A stretch of DNA of 64,000 nucleotides from Chrysomallon squamiferum (lineage: Eukaryota > Mollusca > Gastropoda > Neomphalida > Peltospiridae): contig CM022679.1 in NCBI GenBank assembly GCA_012295275.1, positions 16,243,842 to 16,307,841 of the forward strand. Direction: 5' to 3'. Both the position numbers and the translations under genes were made by a program. Below are positions 1 to 10,587 of this stretch, one piece after another; position 1 is the first letter of the stretch, and the number at the start of each line of letters is the position of its first letter. The notes below the pieces were generated by a model. That model did not search any database. It had not been told where the DNA came from and worked only from the letters and a program-made list of their open reading frames with translations.

Positions 1-686
1 AGACATTGTTGAAGAAAAGGTGTTAGCATTAGAAAAATAGAAAATGACCATAAATTTTTCTGTTTTAATGTCTTCAAAATATCTTGTTCTATATTTATAT
101 ATATATGATAGTGATGGGCATATTAACATTAAAAGCATATTTAAAACATATTATTCAACATTGTGTATATGGAGCTTATTACTTTTGTAGTTTATTGGGT
201 GTGCATTATGCGATAGCAGATTTTCAAGTAACTAACCATCCCTGAAAATTAATATTTTGAGATACCCACAGTATTATAAAGATTTTCTCTAGTCTTAAAT
301 TCACAATTACAAGATATCAATTCAAGACAGAAGTCTTTATTCCATTCATATACTTTGTTAAATATGTATATAAAAAGAGTTATTAATTGAAAAGCATTGA
401 TCTTATTATCTATTTGTGATGTATTTCTTCATTGTTTAAATAACCCATTACTATTCTTTGAGAATTGATATCAAAGAACATGGGGTGTGTTATCCAACCA
501 CTAAGAAGGTGTATAATGAAACTGCTCAGAGTGTGCAAGTTTTCTCTCTCACCTCATCATTATATACAAAAACAGTGTTAACAACAGTTAATAATAATAA
601 AATGGGTTGAGATGTCATTAAACAAATGTTAGTAATCTTTTAAAAATCAGAAAAGATTTGTGAAGATAATGAATTTCTGATTTCAG
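1..686 (+). other. TET intron (3' part)
   Basis: AT-rich sequence upstream of the 687 acceptor. No exon-like open frame or recognisable repeat is seen. It should be intronic because the exon at 687 starts in mid-protein. Confidence 0.7.
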
Positions 687-3068
687 TGCAAGTTCTCAGA
701 AGAAGGACAGGAGTGCCGTCTAGGAAAAAATCCACCAAAGGAGAAACCTTTCAGTGGTGTCACTGCATGTGTGGACTTCTGTGCACACGCACACAAAGAC
801 CTTCACAACATCAACAATGGGTCCACTGTGGTAAGTGCTGTTCTGCCAGTCAGACTGGTTCAGTGATTGAGTGAATGAAACTACCTAGTGTTAATTAGTT
901 ATGTGTGTGTTAATGAAACTACCTGGTTTTAATCAGTTACATGTGTGTTAATGAAACTACCTAGTTTTAATCAGTTACCTGGTGTGAATGAAACTACCTG
1001 GTTTTAATCAGTTATATGTGTGTGAATGAAACTACCTAGTTTTAATCAGTTACCTGGTGTGAATGAAACTACCTGGTTTTAATCAGTTATATGTGTGTGA
1101 GTGAAACTCTCTAGTTTTAATCAGTTACCTGGTGTGAATGAAACTACCTGGTTTTAATCAGTTATATGTGTGTGAATGAAACTCTCTAGTTTTATACAGT
1201 TATATATGTTTTGATCAGTTATATGTATCAAATTTATTTAAAGATATTTAGATCCTAAATAAATAAAAAAAAAGCTATTATGAAATATGACATTATTCAT
1301 ATAATAATATTAATTACTCATAAATTCACCTTTTTTGTTCTTGTAAGATTTCTCTTTCATAATATAAATTTTTTGCTAATAGGTTGTCACACTATCCAAG
1401 AATAGAGGTCTGAAAAAACCTGAAGATGAACAACTGCATGTTCTGCCTCTGTACGTATTAGATCCAACTGATGAAAACGGCAGCAGAGAAGGTCAGTTAG
1501 AAAAAATTCGTTCTGGTGCTTTGGAAGTGTTAACAAATTTTCCTTGTGAAGCAAGAATACGATCAAAACCACTGACCCCTTGCAAGAAAAGAGCCAAACT
1601 CAACAAGATTTTGCTATCCAAAGGTCTGACATGTTTGAAAGAGAAATCAATAGTTCAGGCTAAAGCAGTGCCAAATGTTCCTGAAGTGAAAAAGAGTAAC
1701 ACACCTGCTGGTGCAGCCAGTAAAAGGAAACTTCCAGAAGGAGGCAGAAAGGGAAGTTTTGAACAGTTAATATCCCTCTCTGGACTACCCAATTATCAAG
1801 ATCTCTATGACAAATTTTGGGACTATTTTTATTCTAATGGTTCATTTCCACCAGAAACATTTTTGTCAAAATGGGCAGAAGCAAGAGGAGGTCAAGTGTC
1901 TTCTACATCAGCCAATAATCAAAATTCACCTGGTGAAAACCATACAAACTCCCAGCTGTCAAATCACCCACAGATGGACTGTGACATGCAGAGACCACAG
2001 ACTAATGTGTTTAACTCATCACAGACAGACAGAAACTTGCATAATCAGTATTCAAATGGTGGAGATCCTCCCACCAAGAAACTGTGTTTGACAGCAAATG
2101 AAAATGATCTCAGAAACTCCTGTGAAAATAATTGGCAGCCGTCTTGTAAATCTCAGGAAGCTCGTCCTCTGTCAGCCGTACCATTTAACTCTCCACTTGA
2201 CATGTTATGTGAGGCAGCAATGAGGACAGACCCACCCCGTCCTCAGTCACACCCACCATCTCTCACAAATGTGCCTTACCCTTCCCATAGTGCATCACCA
2301 ATGCAAGGAGATAGATCACATCAGCTCTCTGAGACGGCAAACACATTTATTCCAACAAATCAGCATTCTATGCAACAACAAAATACATCATCACTGCCAA
2401 TAAACAATTCAAACAGTCATTCCAATATTATGTGTTCTGATAACTCTTTCTGTGATCCACAACAATTTGCGTGCAATGTTAATCAGCAGTCGGCCATTTT
2501 TCAGAATGGCCAACAGAGCCCTAAGTCTGCACAGAACTGCAGTGAGTTGGAGGAAGGTATAATAGATCCAACTGTGGTTCGTTGTGAGATGGACTACAAT
2601 GAGTCAAATTTCCGCGACCCGGAGATCGGGGGAGTGGCTATTGCTTTGGGCCACGGTGCAGTGCTGTTCGAAGTTGCTAAGCGAGAACTGCATGCAACTA
2701 CAGCACTGCGAAACCCAAACCGATACCACCCGACACGTATAAGTCTGGTGTTCTACCAACACAAAAATTTAAACTTTGCCAACCACGGTTGGGCAGAACA
2801 TGAGAAGAAAATGGAACTATTGCATGAAAAAAGATTGAGAGCAGCTTTAGACAAAGGTCTGGACGTGGAAGACATGAAGCCAGGCAAGCGGAAAAAGAAG
2901 AAAAAAGAAGTACTGGAAGTGGATTTTGCTAAGACGTCTGCTGCTCAGTATAAATACATGTGGGATGCTCCTGTACGACATGGGCTGTCATTTACTACAG
3001 ACTCTATTATCACTCGCTGGATTGACCCGCAGCCAATGGTTTCTGGGCCATACCAGCACTGGGTGTGA
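687..3068 (+). CDS. TET: TET methylcytosine dioxygenase, C-terminal catalytic part (5' end outside window)
   Basis: Two coding exons are visible: 687-830 (48 codons, phase 0 at both ends, acceptor TTTCAG and donor GTAAGT) and 1383-3068 (561 codons plus TGA). TET enzymes are nuclear Fe(II)/2-oxoglutarate dioxygenases that oxidise 5-methylcytosine. The first exon holds the conserved block [19 protein letters not shown] and the iron-binding H-K-D (His 792-794, Asp 798-800). The second holds EQLHVLPLY (His at 1437-1439), then a low-complexity N/Q/S-rich insert (about 1620-2570), then the second half of the barrel. That half contains [11 protein letters not shown], the third iron ligand His in RELHATT (2691-2693), the 2-oxoglutarate Arg in HPTR (2736-2738) and FYQHKNLN. 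It ends with VSGPYQHWV, the typical TET terminus. By comparison with human TET2 (from memory), all iron and 2-oxoglutarate ligands in this part are present, so an active enzyme is expected. The Cys-rich domain start and any CXXC domain are not in the window. A Lys-rich run (KRKKKKK) lies near 2890. Confidence 0.97.
871..1227. repeat. 36-38 bp minisatellite in the TET intron, about 9 copies
   Basis: Units share the core GAAACTACCTGGTTTTAATC and recur at about 877, 915, 952, 989, 1027, 1065, 1103, 1139 and 1177. Two sub-types alternate: one ends in TTATATGTGTGT, the other in TTACCTGGTGT. This points to expansion of a two-unit block. The array lies wholly inside intron 831-1382, between the exon carrying the iron-binding H-K-D and the last exon. 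Confidence 0.9.
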
Positions 3069-3251
3069 ACTGTACCAGCTGTGATCATAGTGAACTGTCA
3101 TTATATCATAACTATTATGATTCTGAATGTATTGTATGTGATCAATATAATGACAATGCAGATTAATAATACATTGTTTAAAGAAGACAACTGTCTTGAA
3201 TGGCTTTCCCAAAAGATCAGTAAATTTATTCTTCCAAAAGGTTTACACAAA

Positions 3252-3263
3252 AATAAAAATAAA
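3252..3263 (+). terminator. candidate TET polyadenylation signals
   Basis: Two overlapping AATAAA hexamers lie about 185 bases after the TET stop codon. These are the first on this strand after the stop, but many more follow in this AT-rich flank (for example near 6118 and 6496), so the true 3' end is unknown. Confidence 0.35.
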
Positions 3264-4407
3264 TAATGCTTAAAAATGTATAAAAAGAAATTACAAAATT
3301 TAAAACTACAATGACTTACATATTAAATGATTTTTGGAAAAATTTTGAATTTTAAAAAATTTATTTTACATTTAATATCAAATATATTTATTGTTCAGAT
3401 GCAATACATTCAGTTAATGATATCTGTGATTAGTGCTTGTGAATGTTCCAAGGGGCATAACTGTGTTTAGTTGAGATAACTCTTAATTATTTTATGTTGT
3501 ATGTTTTAAAATCTTTGTTACGGCATTTCTTTTTTTTCTTCTGTTGGTATATTTACTCGGTATATATACACTTCTTTATTTATTATATACTTGTTGAATG
3601 TTACACTACACTACAAATTTTTAATACATAAATGATTAATTTTAACAAATTGAATTTTTACAGAAGGAATTAGCCATTTTTGGTTGATTCTATTCTTAAT
3701 TTTACACTCTTTTGTTGTTGTTAATATGAAATATGTTTGTTTGTTTTTAAAATAATTTTAGTTTTTCCTGTGGCTTCTTGTTTGATTATAAGTGCTGGAT
3801 TTTGTGCTAAGTCTGAAAATATTTCAGTATATGGTTTTTTGGAGAAAAGTTTTTAAAATAACAATATGCTTGTAACAGAAATTGATAATGTCATGTATAT
3901 CAGTATAAGAAAAGTTTCTGTGTGGCAAAAAAAAACGAAAATGAAAATGTTAAAAAGAAATGGATGTATATGGTTTGTAGCTATTCAGGCTTGAGAACAA
4001 AACAACAAATAAAAAGAAGGAAAAACTTTGAGGGAAACAAATTAATATTGTCATCAACAGCTTTACCTCAGCATAATTTACGGTGCTTAGTGACAACATA
4101 CCTCAGGATATGTTAGCTAATTTACATCCATCAGATACATCCAGTTTACACAACTTTTTATATTTTATAAGCTAATTATTTCTGAATAACTTTTAATGTA
4201 TATATCTTACATTTGTGAAGATGACACCATAAATAAGTGTGTTTACCACAGTTTACAAAAAAAAAAAGTAAGACTGACAAAATCCATCTTTCATTTTCAG
4301 TTAATGAACTGCCATTCAACAGCAACAATAACAAAAAATATATATATATTTTTTAAATGAATGTCGTATAACATCCTTTTAAAGTTGTTTTTTTAGATTG
4401 TTCTAAA
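3264..4407. other. intergenic, downstream of TET
   Basis: AT-rich DNA without protein-like open frames. It may be a long TET 3' UTR. The short phrase AAGGGGCATAACTGTG near 3450 has the look of a dispersed repeat, but no boundaries can be defined. Confidence 0.4.
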
Positions 4408-4950
4408 AATGTTTGTATAAAAATTTAATTTGAGCTTTTTTAACAGAATTGTCAATAATATATGCATACATACATAATCATTTTATGTTCTTTAGAATTT
4501 TAATTTTAAATATTTCATTCAATTTATTAACATTAATTAACAAATATTTCAATATTGATGTTTCACTTGAATTTAGATACATCATCTATTTGTTTATATT
4601 ATTTTTTAATGTTTGTATAAAAAGTTAATTTTAATTTTTTTAACAAAATTGTCAATAATTTATATGTTATAAGAAATAACATGTTCATACACACATACTC
4701 TTTTTAATTTTAAACATTTCATTCAATTTATTAACATTAATTAATAAATATTTCAAAATTGATGTTTCATTTGAATTTAGATACATCATCTATTTGCTTA
4801 TGTTATTTTGAAATGTTTGTATAAAATTTTTATTTCAGCTTCACATGTAATTATTTCTATGTGCTTTACAGTTTTAATTTTACATTAATAAATATTTCAG
4901 AATTGATGTTTCAGATAAATTTAGATACATCATCTGTTTCAAATTTTTAT
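4408..4950. repeat. ~200-bp tandem repeat, 2 full copies plus a partial third
   Basis: Copies start with AATGTTTGTATAAAA at about 4408, 4608 and 4812. All share the later segments CATTAATTAA.AAATATTTCA, TTGATGTTTCA and TTTAGATACATCATCT. Copy three is internally shortened and ends near 4945. Copy-to-copy differences are substitutions and small indels, so the duplication is not recent. Confidence 0.85.
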
Positions 4951-5784
4951 TTTATTATTTTAAATATTACTATTTTATATATATATAAAAAACACAGTGA
5001 AAATATTTCCAACATTGTCATTATAGCCTTCCAGTAATTAAGGAATGTTTAAATATATTTTAGAAATCAAATTGTGAGACCTATGATTTTACAATTTATT
5101 AATTTTTACTTACTTAGAATACTTTATATTTTATATATTTGTGTTAGCTATTTTAATAATGGGATGATTTGTCCATTATAAAAGTAGAGTGAAACCTGCT
5201 TATACTTGTCATAATCCGGGAAATTATTTAATTAATAACTTACACAGAAAAATTATTATAAAAAGGGAAAATGTCTTTAGAAAAAACAACTATTTTACGT
5301 TGTTTTTAGTACTCGTTATTTTTGTTAAATTATTATTAATTGGCAATTTTTTTTTTTTTTTTTTTAAATTTAATAATTAAACTGACACTAATTTCACAAA
5401 GAATGATGTTAATAACATAATATATTCATTTAATTAGGTTGTCTTTTTGTCATTTATCTGTTTGGAACAAATGAAAATGGACACAGAATAAAATGTCATA
5501 ATATACCATTTAAAAGGATAATAAGAAAAAGAGCTTGTTTAGTTTAACAGTCATTTGAGCAGCACCCTGTTATCTGTTAGGGTTTATTTTACTCTGACAT
5601 TTACAAATTATTTTTATTGCATTCTAGTTGTATTGAGTTGACTGCATTTATTTCTTGTAATGATGAAAATGACTCTGATAAATTATTTTAAAATGAAATT
5701 CTTCTTGATTGTATACACTTACTGATTAACTATTATGACAACATTATAAATGTTGATCAGTTTCATTTCAATTTTTCTTCTTCT

Positions 5785-5870
5785 TTTTTTTTTTTTTTTA
5801 TTTATTTATTTATTTATTTATTTTTTATTTTTATTTTTTTTTATTTTTTTGTTTTGTTTTTTGTTTGTTT
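5785..5870. repeat. poly(T) and (TTTA)n low-complexity tract
   Basis: A run of T followed by seven or so TTTA units and more T-rich sequence. Simple repeat only. The open frame across it is composition-driven and is not a gene. Confidence 0.85.
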
Positions 5871-7104
5871 CAGGGATATACTGTCATTATATTTATACAA
5901 GTAAACAATGTGTATTTCCTTTTCATTTTGTGATGAATATTGTTTTACAACTTGTAAATTCCCCACGGGTATGTATATGAATAATTGTACAAAGAAAAAA
6001 TAACACCACCATGGTGTTTATACATAATGAGTAGATATTTTTAAAATTATTTTATTGCCCAAGGCAATCTGTGTAATTTATATTTATTTTATTATTTTTA
6101 TTGCTTGGAAAGATAGAAATAAATGCTGGTTTTTTAACTAATTGGTCTCGTTTGGCGGCATTGATTAAGTTGTAGTTACATTATTTATAAGAAAATTCTA
6201 AAATTAGTTAAGTAAACCAGATTTAATTGTTGTTGTTTTTTTATTTTTCTTTCATTGTTTTATTTTGTATTTTATATATGAACCTGTCTTCTTTTTATTA
6301 AATTTATTTATCAGAGTAATTAGTATTCCCACTACTAATGTAGTAATTGTACATAATAAAATGAAATTATATTTTAATTGTAAATTTACCCTTGTAGAAA
6401 AAACAAAAACAAATCTGAAAACAAAAACAACAATGGAGTAGTTTGTCTGTGCAGTAGTTCTGTACAGTCCTGTATGTTAGATGGTTTATCTCAGAAAATA
6501 AAGCCATATTTATTTCTGTGTGGAATTGTTCATTTTTTATTTCATGTTTGCTGTAAAAAAAAAGTATGCTAGTATAATGGCTGACATTGTATATAATATA
6601 TATAGTTGTTTTTTTTGTTTTGTATTATCAGTGAATGCAGTGAAATCATAGTTTCATCTTCTATGCTTTTACACACACCATTTAAAACTTGTCAAAAGCA
6701 AATAATATACAGGGGTACCTATCTTTCAAGGACCAGGGAAGTATTTTCATTATTGTTCCACTGCTAAAGTGGACAGTCATGCTGTTTGGATTTGTTATCT
6801 CCAAAATAAATAATTCTATTGTTGTACAAAAGCTTTATGTGATATGCAGGATACATTGTGTTTGTTGAATCACAAGGACCCACAAACTTCTATTGCCGAA
6901 CTCCTGCTCGCCAAAATGTGTGAGCTCAACCTATTTGGTACATAGTTCAGTTGTTCCATAATTTATGTTTCATAAAAACTGCATATTAACAGACTTTTTT
7001 TGGTGTAACTGGTTTAAATCAAAGCTCTATTTGGATCTCAAACAACGTATGCTTATTATGAGTTTTATGAAGTGCAAAATGTTTTATTTGCATCCATATA
7101 TACA

Positions 7105-7106
<2 letters not shown>

Positions 7107-7164
<58 letters not shown>

Positions 7165-7165
7165 C
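7107..7165. repeat. (TC)n(TA)n microsatellite
   Basis: About 21 TC units (7107-7148) pass directly into about 8 TA units (to 7164). The tract abuts an 11-base T run that is, on the minus strand, the poly(A) tail of the retrotransposon relic at 7166-7790. Confidence 0.95.
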
Positions 7166-7790
7166 TTTTTTTTTTTGATCACTCATTGACTACATGTCAA
7201 GGCCAGCAGTGATTATGAATGAAACTGTTCTCTGTAGAACCTTGAATCATAGAGCTTCTTCTGGAAAGTTGTTATCCAGATAGTTTCCCTCAGCTGCTGT
7301 AGGTTTATGCAGTTTTGGAGACATGTTCACTTAACTGTTAAGAAGATACCAGCTGGAATCTCATGTGTTGGTTGAGCCTGTTCAGTCCAGTTCTTAATCA
7401 GAAAATGATGACTTGTTCAGGAATAGCAAATGATAGTCATTGGTCTGTTTGGGAGGTCTATACAGAGATTTAATACTTGATTTCATCTCTTCATATAAAC
7501 ACTCTGTTCATTACCAGCACTAGTTTTAGCAGTCTGTCTGCATTCTCATTTCCAGGTATGCCACAGTGAGCTGGGATCTACTGAAACATGACTTGGTTGA
7601 CACTACTGATAGGATGTATGTAGGGTTTCTGAAAGTCCGGCTAGCTTGTTCTTTTCAAGAGCCTGGAGGGCAAGAGAGCATCTGTGAAGAAGACAACATG
7701 TAGCAGTTTATAGGTTAGCTCAAGTTGAACTGCTCAAAAGAAACTTTCAACCATTCAGAATGTGTCCTGTACTTGGGAGTTTAAAAGTCA
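7166..7790 (-). mobile_element. degenerate non-LTR retrotransposon 3' end (RNase H domain and C-terminus)
   Basis: Read on the minus strand, broken frames give LALQALEKNKLAGLSETL, then IPAHCGIPGNENADRL preceded by TAG where RNase H has Trp (about 7531-7590), then RLRTGLNRLNQHM, and finally TVSFIITAGLDM with a stop at 7190-7192. These are the recognisable pieces of a retrotransposon RNase H domain and the Cys-rich tail of jockey/I-type LINEs. The 3' end is followed by a poly(A) run (T 7166-7176). Several stops and frameshifts show it is dead. The 5' limit is uncertain and no reverse transcriptase domain is seen. Confidence 0.8.
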
Positions 7791-8532
7791 TGAAAGAATA
7801 AAATTATCATGCCATTTCAATTCTTTATTCTTTCTTATTTTATTTATTTGTTGTTGCTTTGTTTATCCTTCTTGTCTTGATAAATCTTTTTTCGTTTCAT
7901 TCAAATGAAAAAAAGCTGGAAACAAAAAACACAATAGCACTGATTCAGAAATAACAAAAACATCGAAGAATTAGCTATGTTACATAAACATAATGACAAT
8001 GAATATAAATGAGTCGATATAACATACAGGAAAATAATTTTAAATGCCCCCCTACCTAAATTCAACAATAAACTAACACTGCAATACATGGTAAAAATAA
8101 CAAAAACATTAGGTCAACAAAGATGCATTCAAAACCAAACATAACTATCCAGGACCAAAACTAGTTCCTGACCCAATGAAAAACAAAAACAACATGCATC
8201 CAAAAGAATGGGAAAGAGAAAATCTGTACCCATCACTTTACAAATACATTTCAAAAGACCAAAATCACTGTTACAAATCATTCAGGGTTTCCTTTTTACC
8301 AAATTTCAAATTGTACAGAAATGAGATTTATTGTAGATTCACGTTCCTTCATCTGTACAGAATACCAATTTTATCTTAAATGCACAGTCACTTTTCTCAT
8401 ATTCTGTCTGAAATGGATCATGTCATGAGTTAATGTTCTTACCACAACAGATGAAGAATATAGTAGGTATTAATCCACTACATGGAAACAGATGATGGTC
8501 ATGTAGTATTAAAATGAGATCATAAACTAGAT
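7791..8532. other. intergenic, nothing recognised
   Basis: AT-rich sequence. The open frames here have no protein-like composition and no splice context. Confidence 0.5.
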
Positions 8533-8767
8533 CATAGGTTTTCAACCTGGGGGACACCAGCCTTTTTTCTAGGGGTTGCAAGATCGTTCTCGAGTAAGGA
8601 GGAATAAATAAAAATGTGTAGATATGTTTGGGACCTGTCATAGTGAATATAGATTCCTTTTGTACTGTCTTTAATGCTAGATATTATTGAATCAAAAATT
8701 TTAAAGGGGGTCATCAGTCATGTAATTTGATAAGAGGTCGCAGTATGAAAAAGGTTGAAAACCAATG
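8533..8767. mobile_element. hAT-like MITE (non-autonomous DNA transposon)
   Basis: Terminal inverted repeats: left CATAGGTTTTCAACCT, right (reverse complement) CATTGGTTTTCAACCT, identical at 15 of 16 bases. They resemble the CAGTGGTTCTCAACCT ends of hAT-Charlie elements. The flanking 8-mers AACTAGAT (8525-8532) and CATTAGAT (8768-8775) match at 6 of 8 and fit the nTnTAGAn target preference of hAT insertions. The 235-bp interior has no coding potential. Confidence 0.8.
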
Positions 8768-9632
8768 CATTAGATCCTCTATTTAATAGGTGCCCCTATT
8801 TCCTGGATTTGAGAAAATGAGAAATAAAACATCTCCACTCATCTAAAATAATTTTTTTGGATTCCCACTACAATCAGGCAAATCAAGCTCAGTCTGTTTC
8901 CTAACAGAGTAAGTAAATTTTGTTCTGTATATTTTTCTACACTCTGAATTTAAAGCAAATTTAAATCTGTATATTTATTCTGCATTAATATTTGTTAATA
9001 TTTGTGCTGTTTCTAACACCCTTCAGAAAATCCAGAGTTGTTTTTTATTTTTGACAACCTTTCCCACCTTCTGTGTTAAACAGATGGTCAAATTTATTAA
9101 ATATTGTTAACACAGCCTGAAAACAAAGAAAAATAATAATAATCATAAGTAAATAAAAATAATAAAACATAATATTTTGAAAATAATTTTATTAAAGTTC
9201 ATTTTAAAATATATATTAGTCAGGATTTTTCATCATAATATAAACATTAATGAACAAGACATATTAAATAGACATGAATGCAAAAATGCAAATGAAACAA
9301 TGAATTACCTGTATAAAAAAAATGTTCACTAAAATGCCTTAAATGCAGTAAATTTAATACAATCAGGCAATTTAATTATTTGCAATTGCCATAACATTTG
9401 AGAAAAATTTCATTTAACAAGGAAGAGTATAATTTAAAAAACCAAAGTACATCTGCCAACCTTTCAAGTCATGCTTAGAATTTTATAAGCTATACAAAGT
9501 TCTGGTATAGAAATGGCCAGTTGATAAATATTTCATCAAAGTTTAAATTAAAGCATTTAACATACACAGGAAGTTAATTATCATTGTACAGGCAGGTTAT
9601 TGAGACACCATCAAAGAGTTTCCTTCTTAGGC
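8768..9632. other. intergenic, nothing recognised
   Basis: AT-rich DNA with no gene, repeat boundary or conserved open frame that I can support. Confidence 0.45.
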
Positions 9633-9636
9633 TTAA

Positions 9637-10336
9637 GGGGACATGTATGGAAAAAATAGAATTTTTTTGTATTTTTTATGATACAGAATTGAAACTTGAT
9701 GGAAATAATGCCCATTTGTTTACCATAAAAAACTAGTGCTTTTTAAAATATTGTAATACCCCATTTCATGAACACCTCCAACCCAAACAAATACATACAT
9801 ACTGCCAGGGTTCATCACAGATATGTGTTTCAACAAAATAACAAAGAACTTTTTTTTTTTTTTAAGTAAAGTTTTTCATTTATATTCTGAAACCACAGAA
9901 AATATTGAGAAAATTAAATATTTTCATATAAAACTTGTATGAAAATATTTAATTTTCCCAAGATTTTCTTTCTGTCATTTTTAGGTGTTCATTTCTAAAT
10001 ATATAAATTCAAATTAGGAATCTCTAGCACAAACGTGACAAAGATTATTCAAGCAGCATCTTCCCCAAAATATTATGATATGAAAAATGAAGTGTGATTA
10101 TAAAAAAAAAAAACGAAATGAAGTTTCAGAAATCCAACTTCCACCTATTATGGCAATAGGGATGCTTTTATGCATTGTTATTATGTTATCTCTGTATATA
10201 CACTTCCTTTTTCAAAAAAGCTGAAATATTTATCTGAAAAAGCACATTTTTAGATACACATTTTAAACAGTCGTGTCAAAAACTAAAAAAATTATTTTGA
10301 TTATTCAAATTGTCATTTTTTGCCTAGCATGTCCCC
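9637..10336. mobile_element. 700-bp TTAA-flanked inverted-repeat element with central hairpin
   Basis: Left end TTAAGGGGACATG (9633-9645) and right end CATGTCCCCTTAA (10328-10340) are exact inverse complements. The similarity continues inward (TATGGAAAAAAT versus CTAGGCAAAAAAT). TTAA at both edges fits a TTAA target duplication, as made by piggyBac-type transposases. Near the middle, 9909-9928 and 9938-9957 are perfect 20-bp complementary arms around a 9-base loop. There is no transposase open frame, so it is non-autonomous. It starts about 250 bases past the SMN stop and may lie in the SMN 3' UTR. Confidence 0.7.
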
Positions 10337-10489
10337 TTAACACCAAGATCACCCTGTTTAAAACTGAGCTAATCCTAAAACTTGAAATCCAATGAACACT
10401 CTGTTAACCAAGCACAAAATTTCTTCTTAATCCAAAGAACAATGCTTTCAGTATAATGTTAATCCTAAGACTGTTGTCTTCAACATGGA

Positions 10490-10495
10490 TTTAAT
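10490..10495 (-). terminator. candidate SMN polyadenylation signal (ATTAAA)
   Basis: ATTAAA on the minus strand about 95 bases after the SMN stop. This common variant hexamer is the first plausible one seen. It is unproven. Confidence 0.35.
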
Positions 10496-10587
10496 TTTAT
10501 GACTGGTCCCTTAAACACGAGCCAGTTCTACGACTGATGCTTTCAAAACAACGGTGAAACAGAAATCTTACTGAAATATCCACAGTG

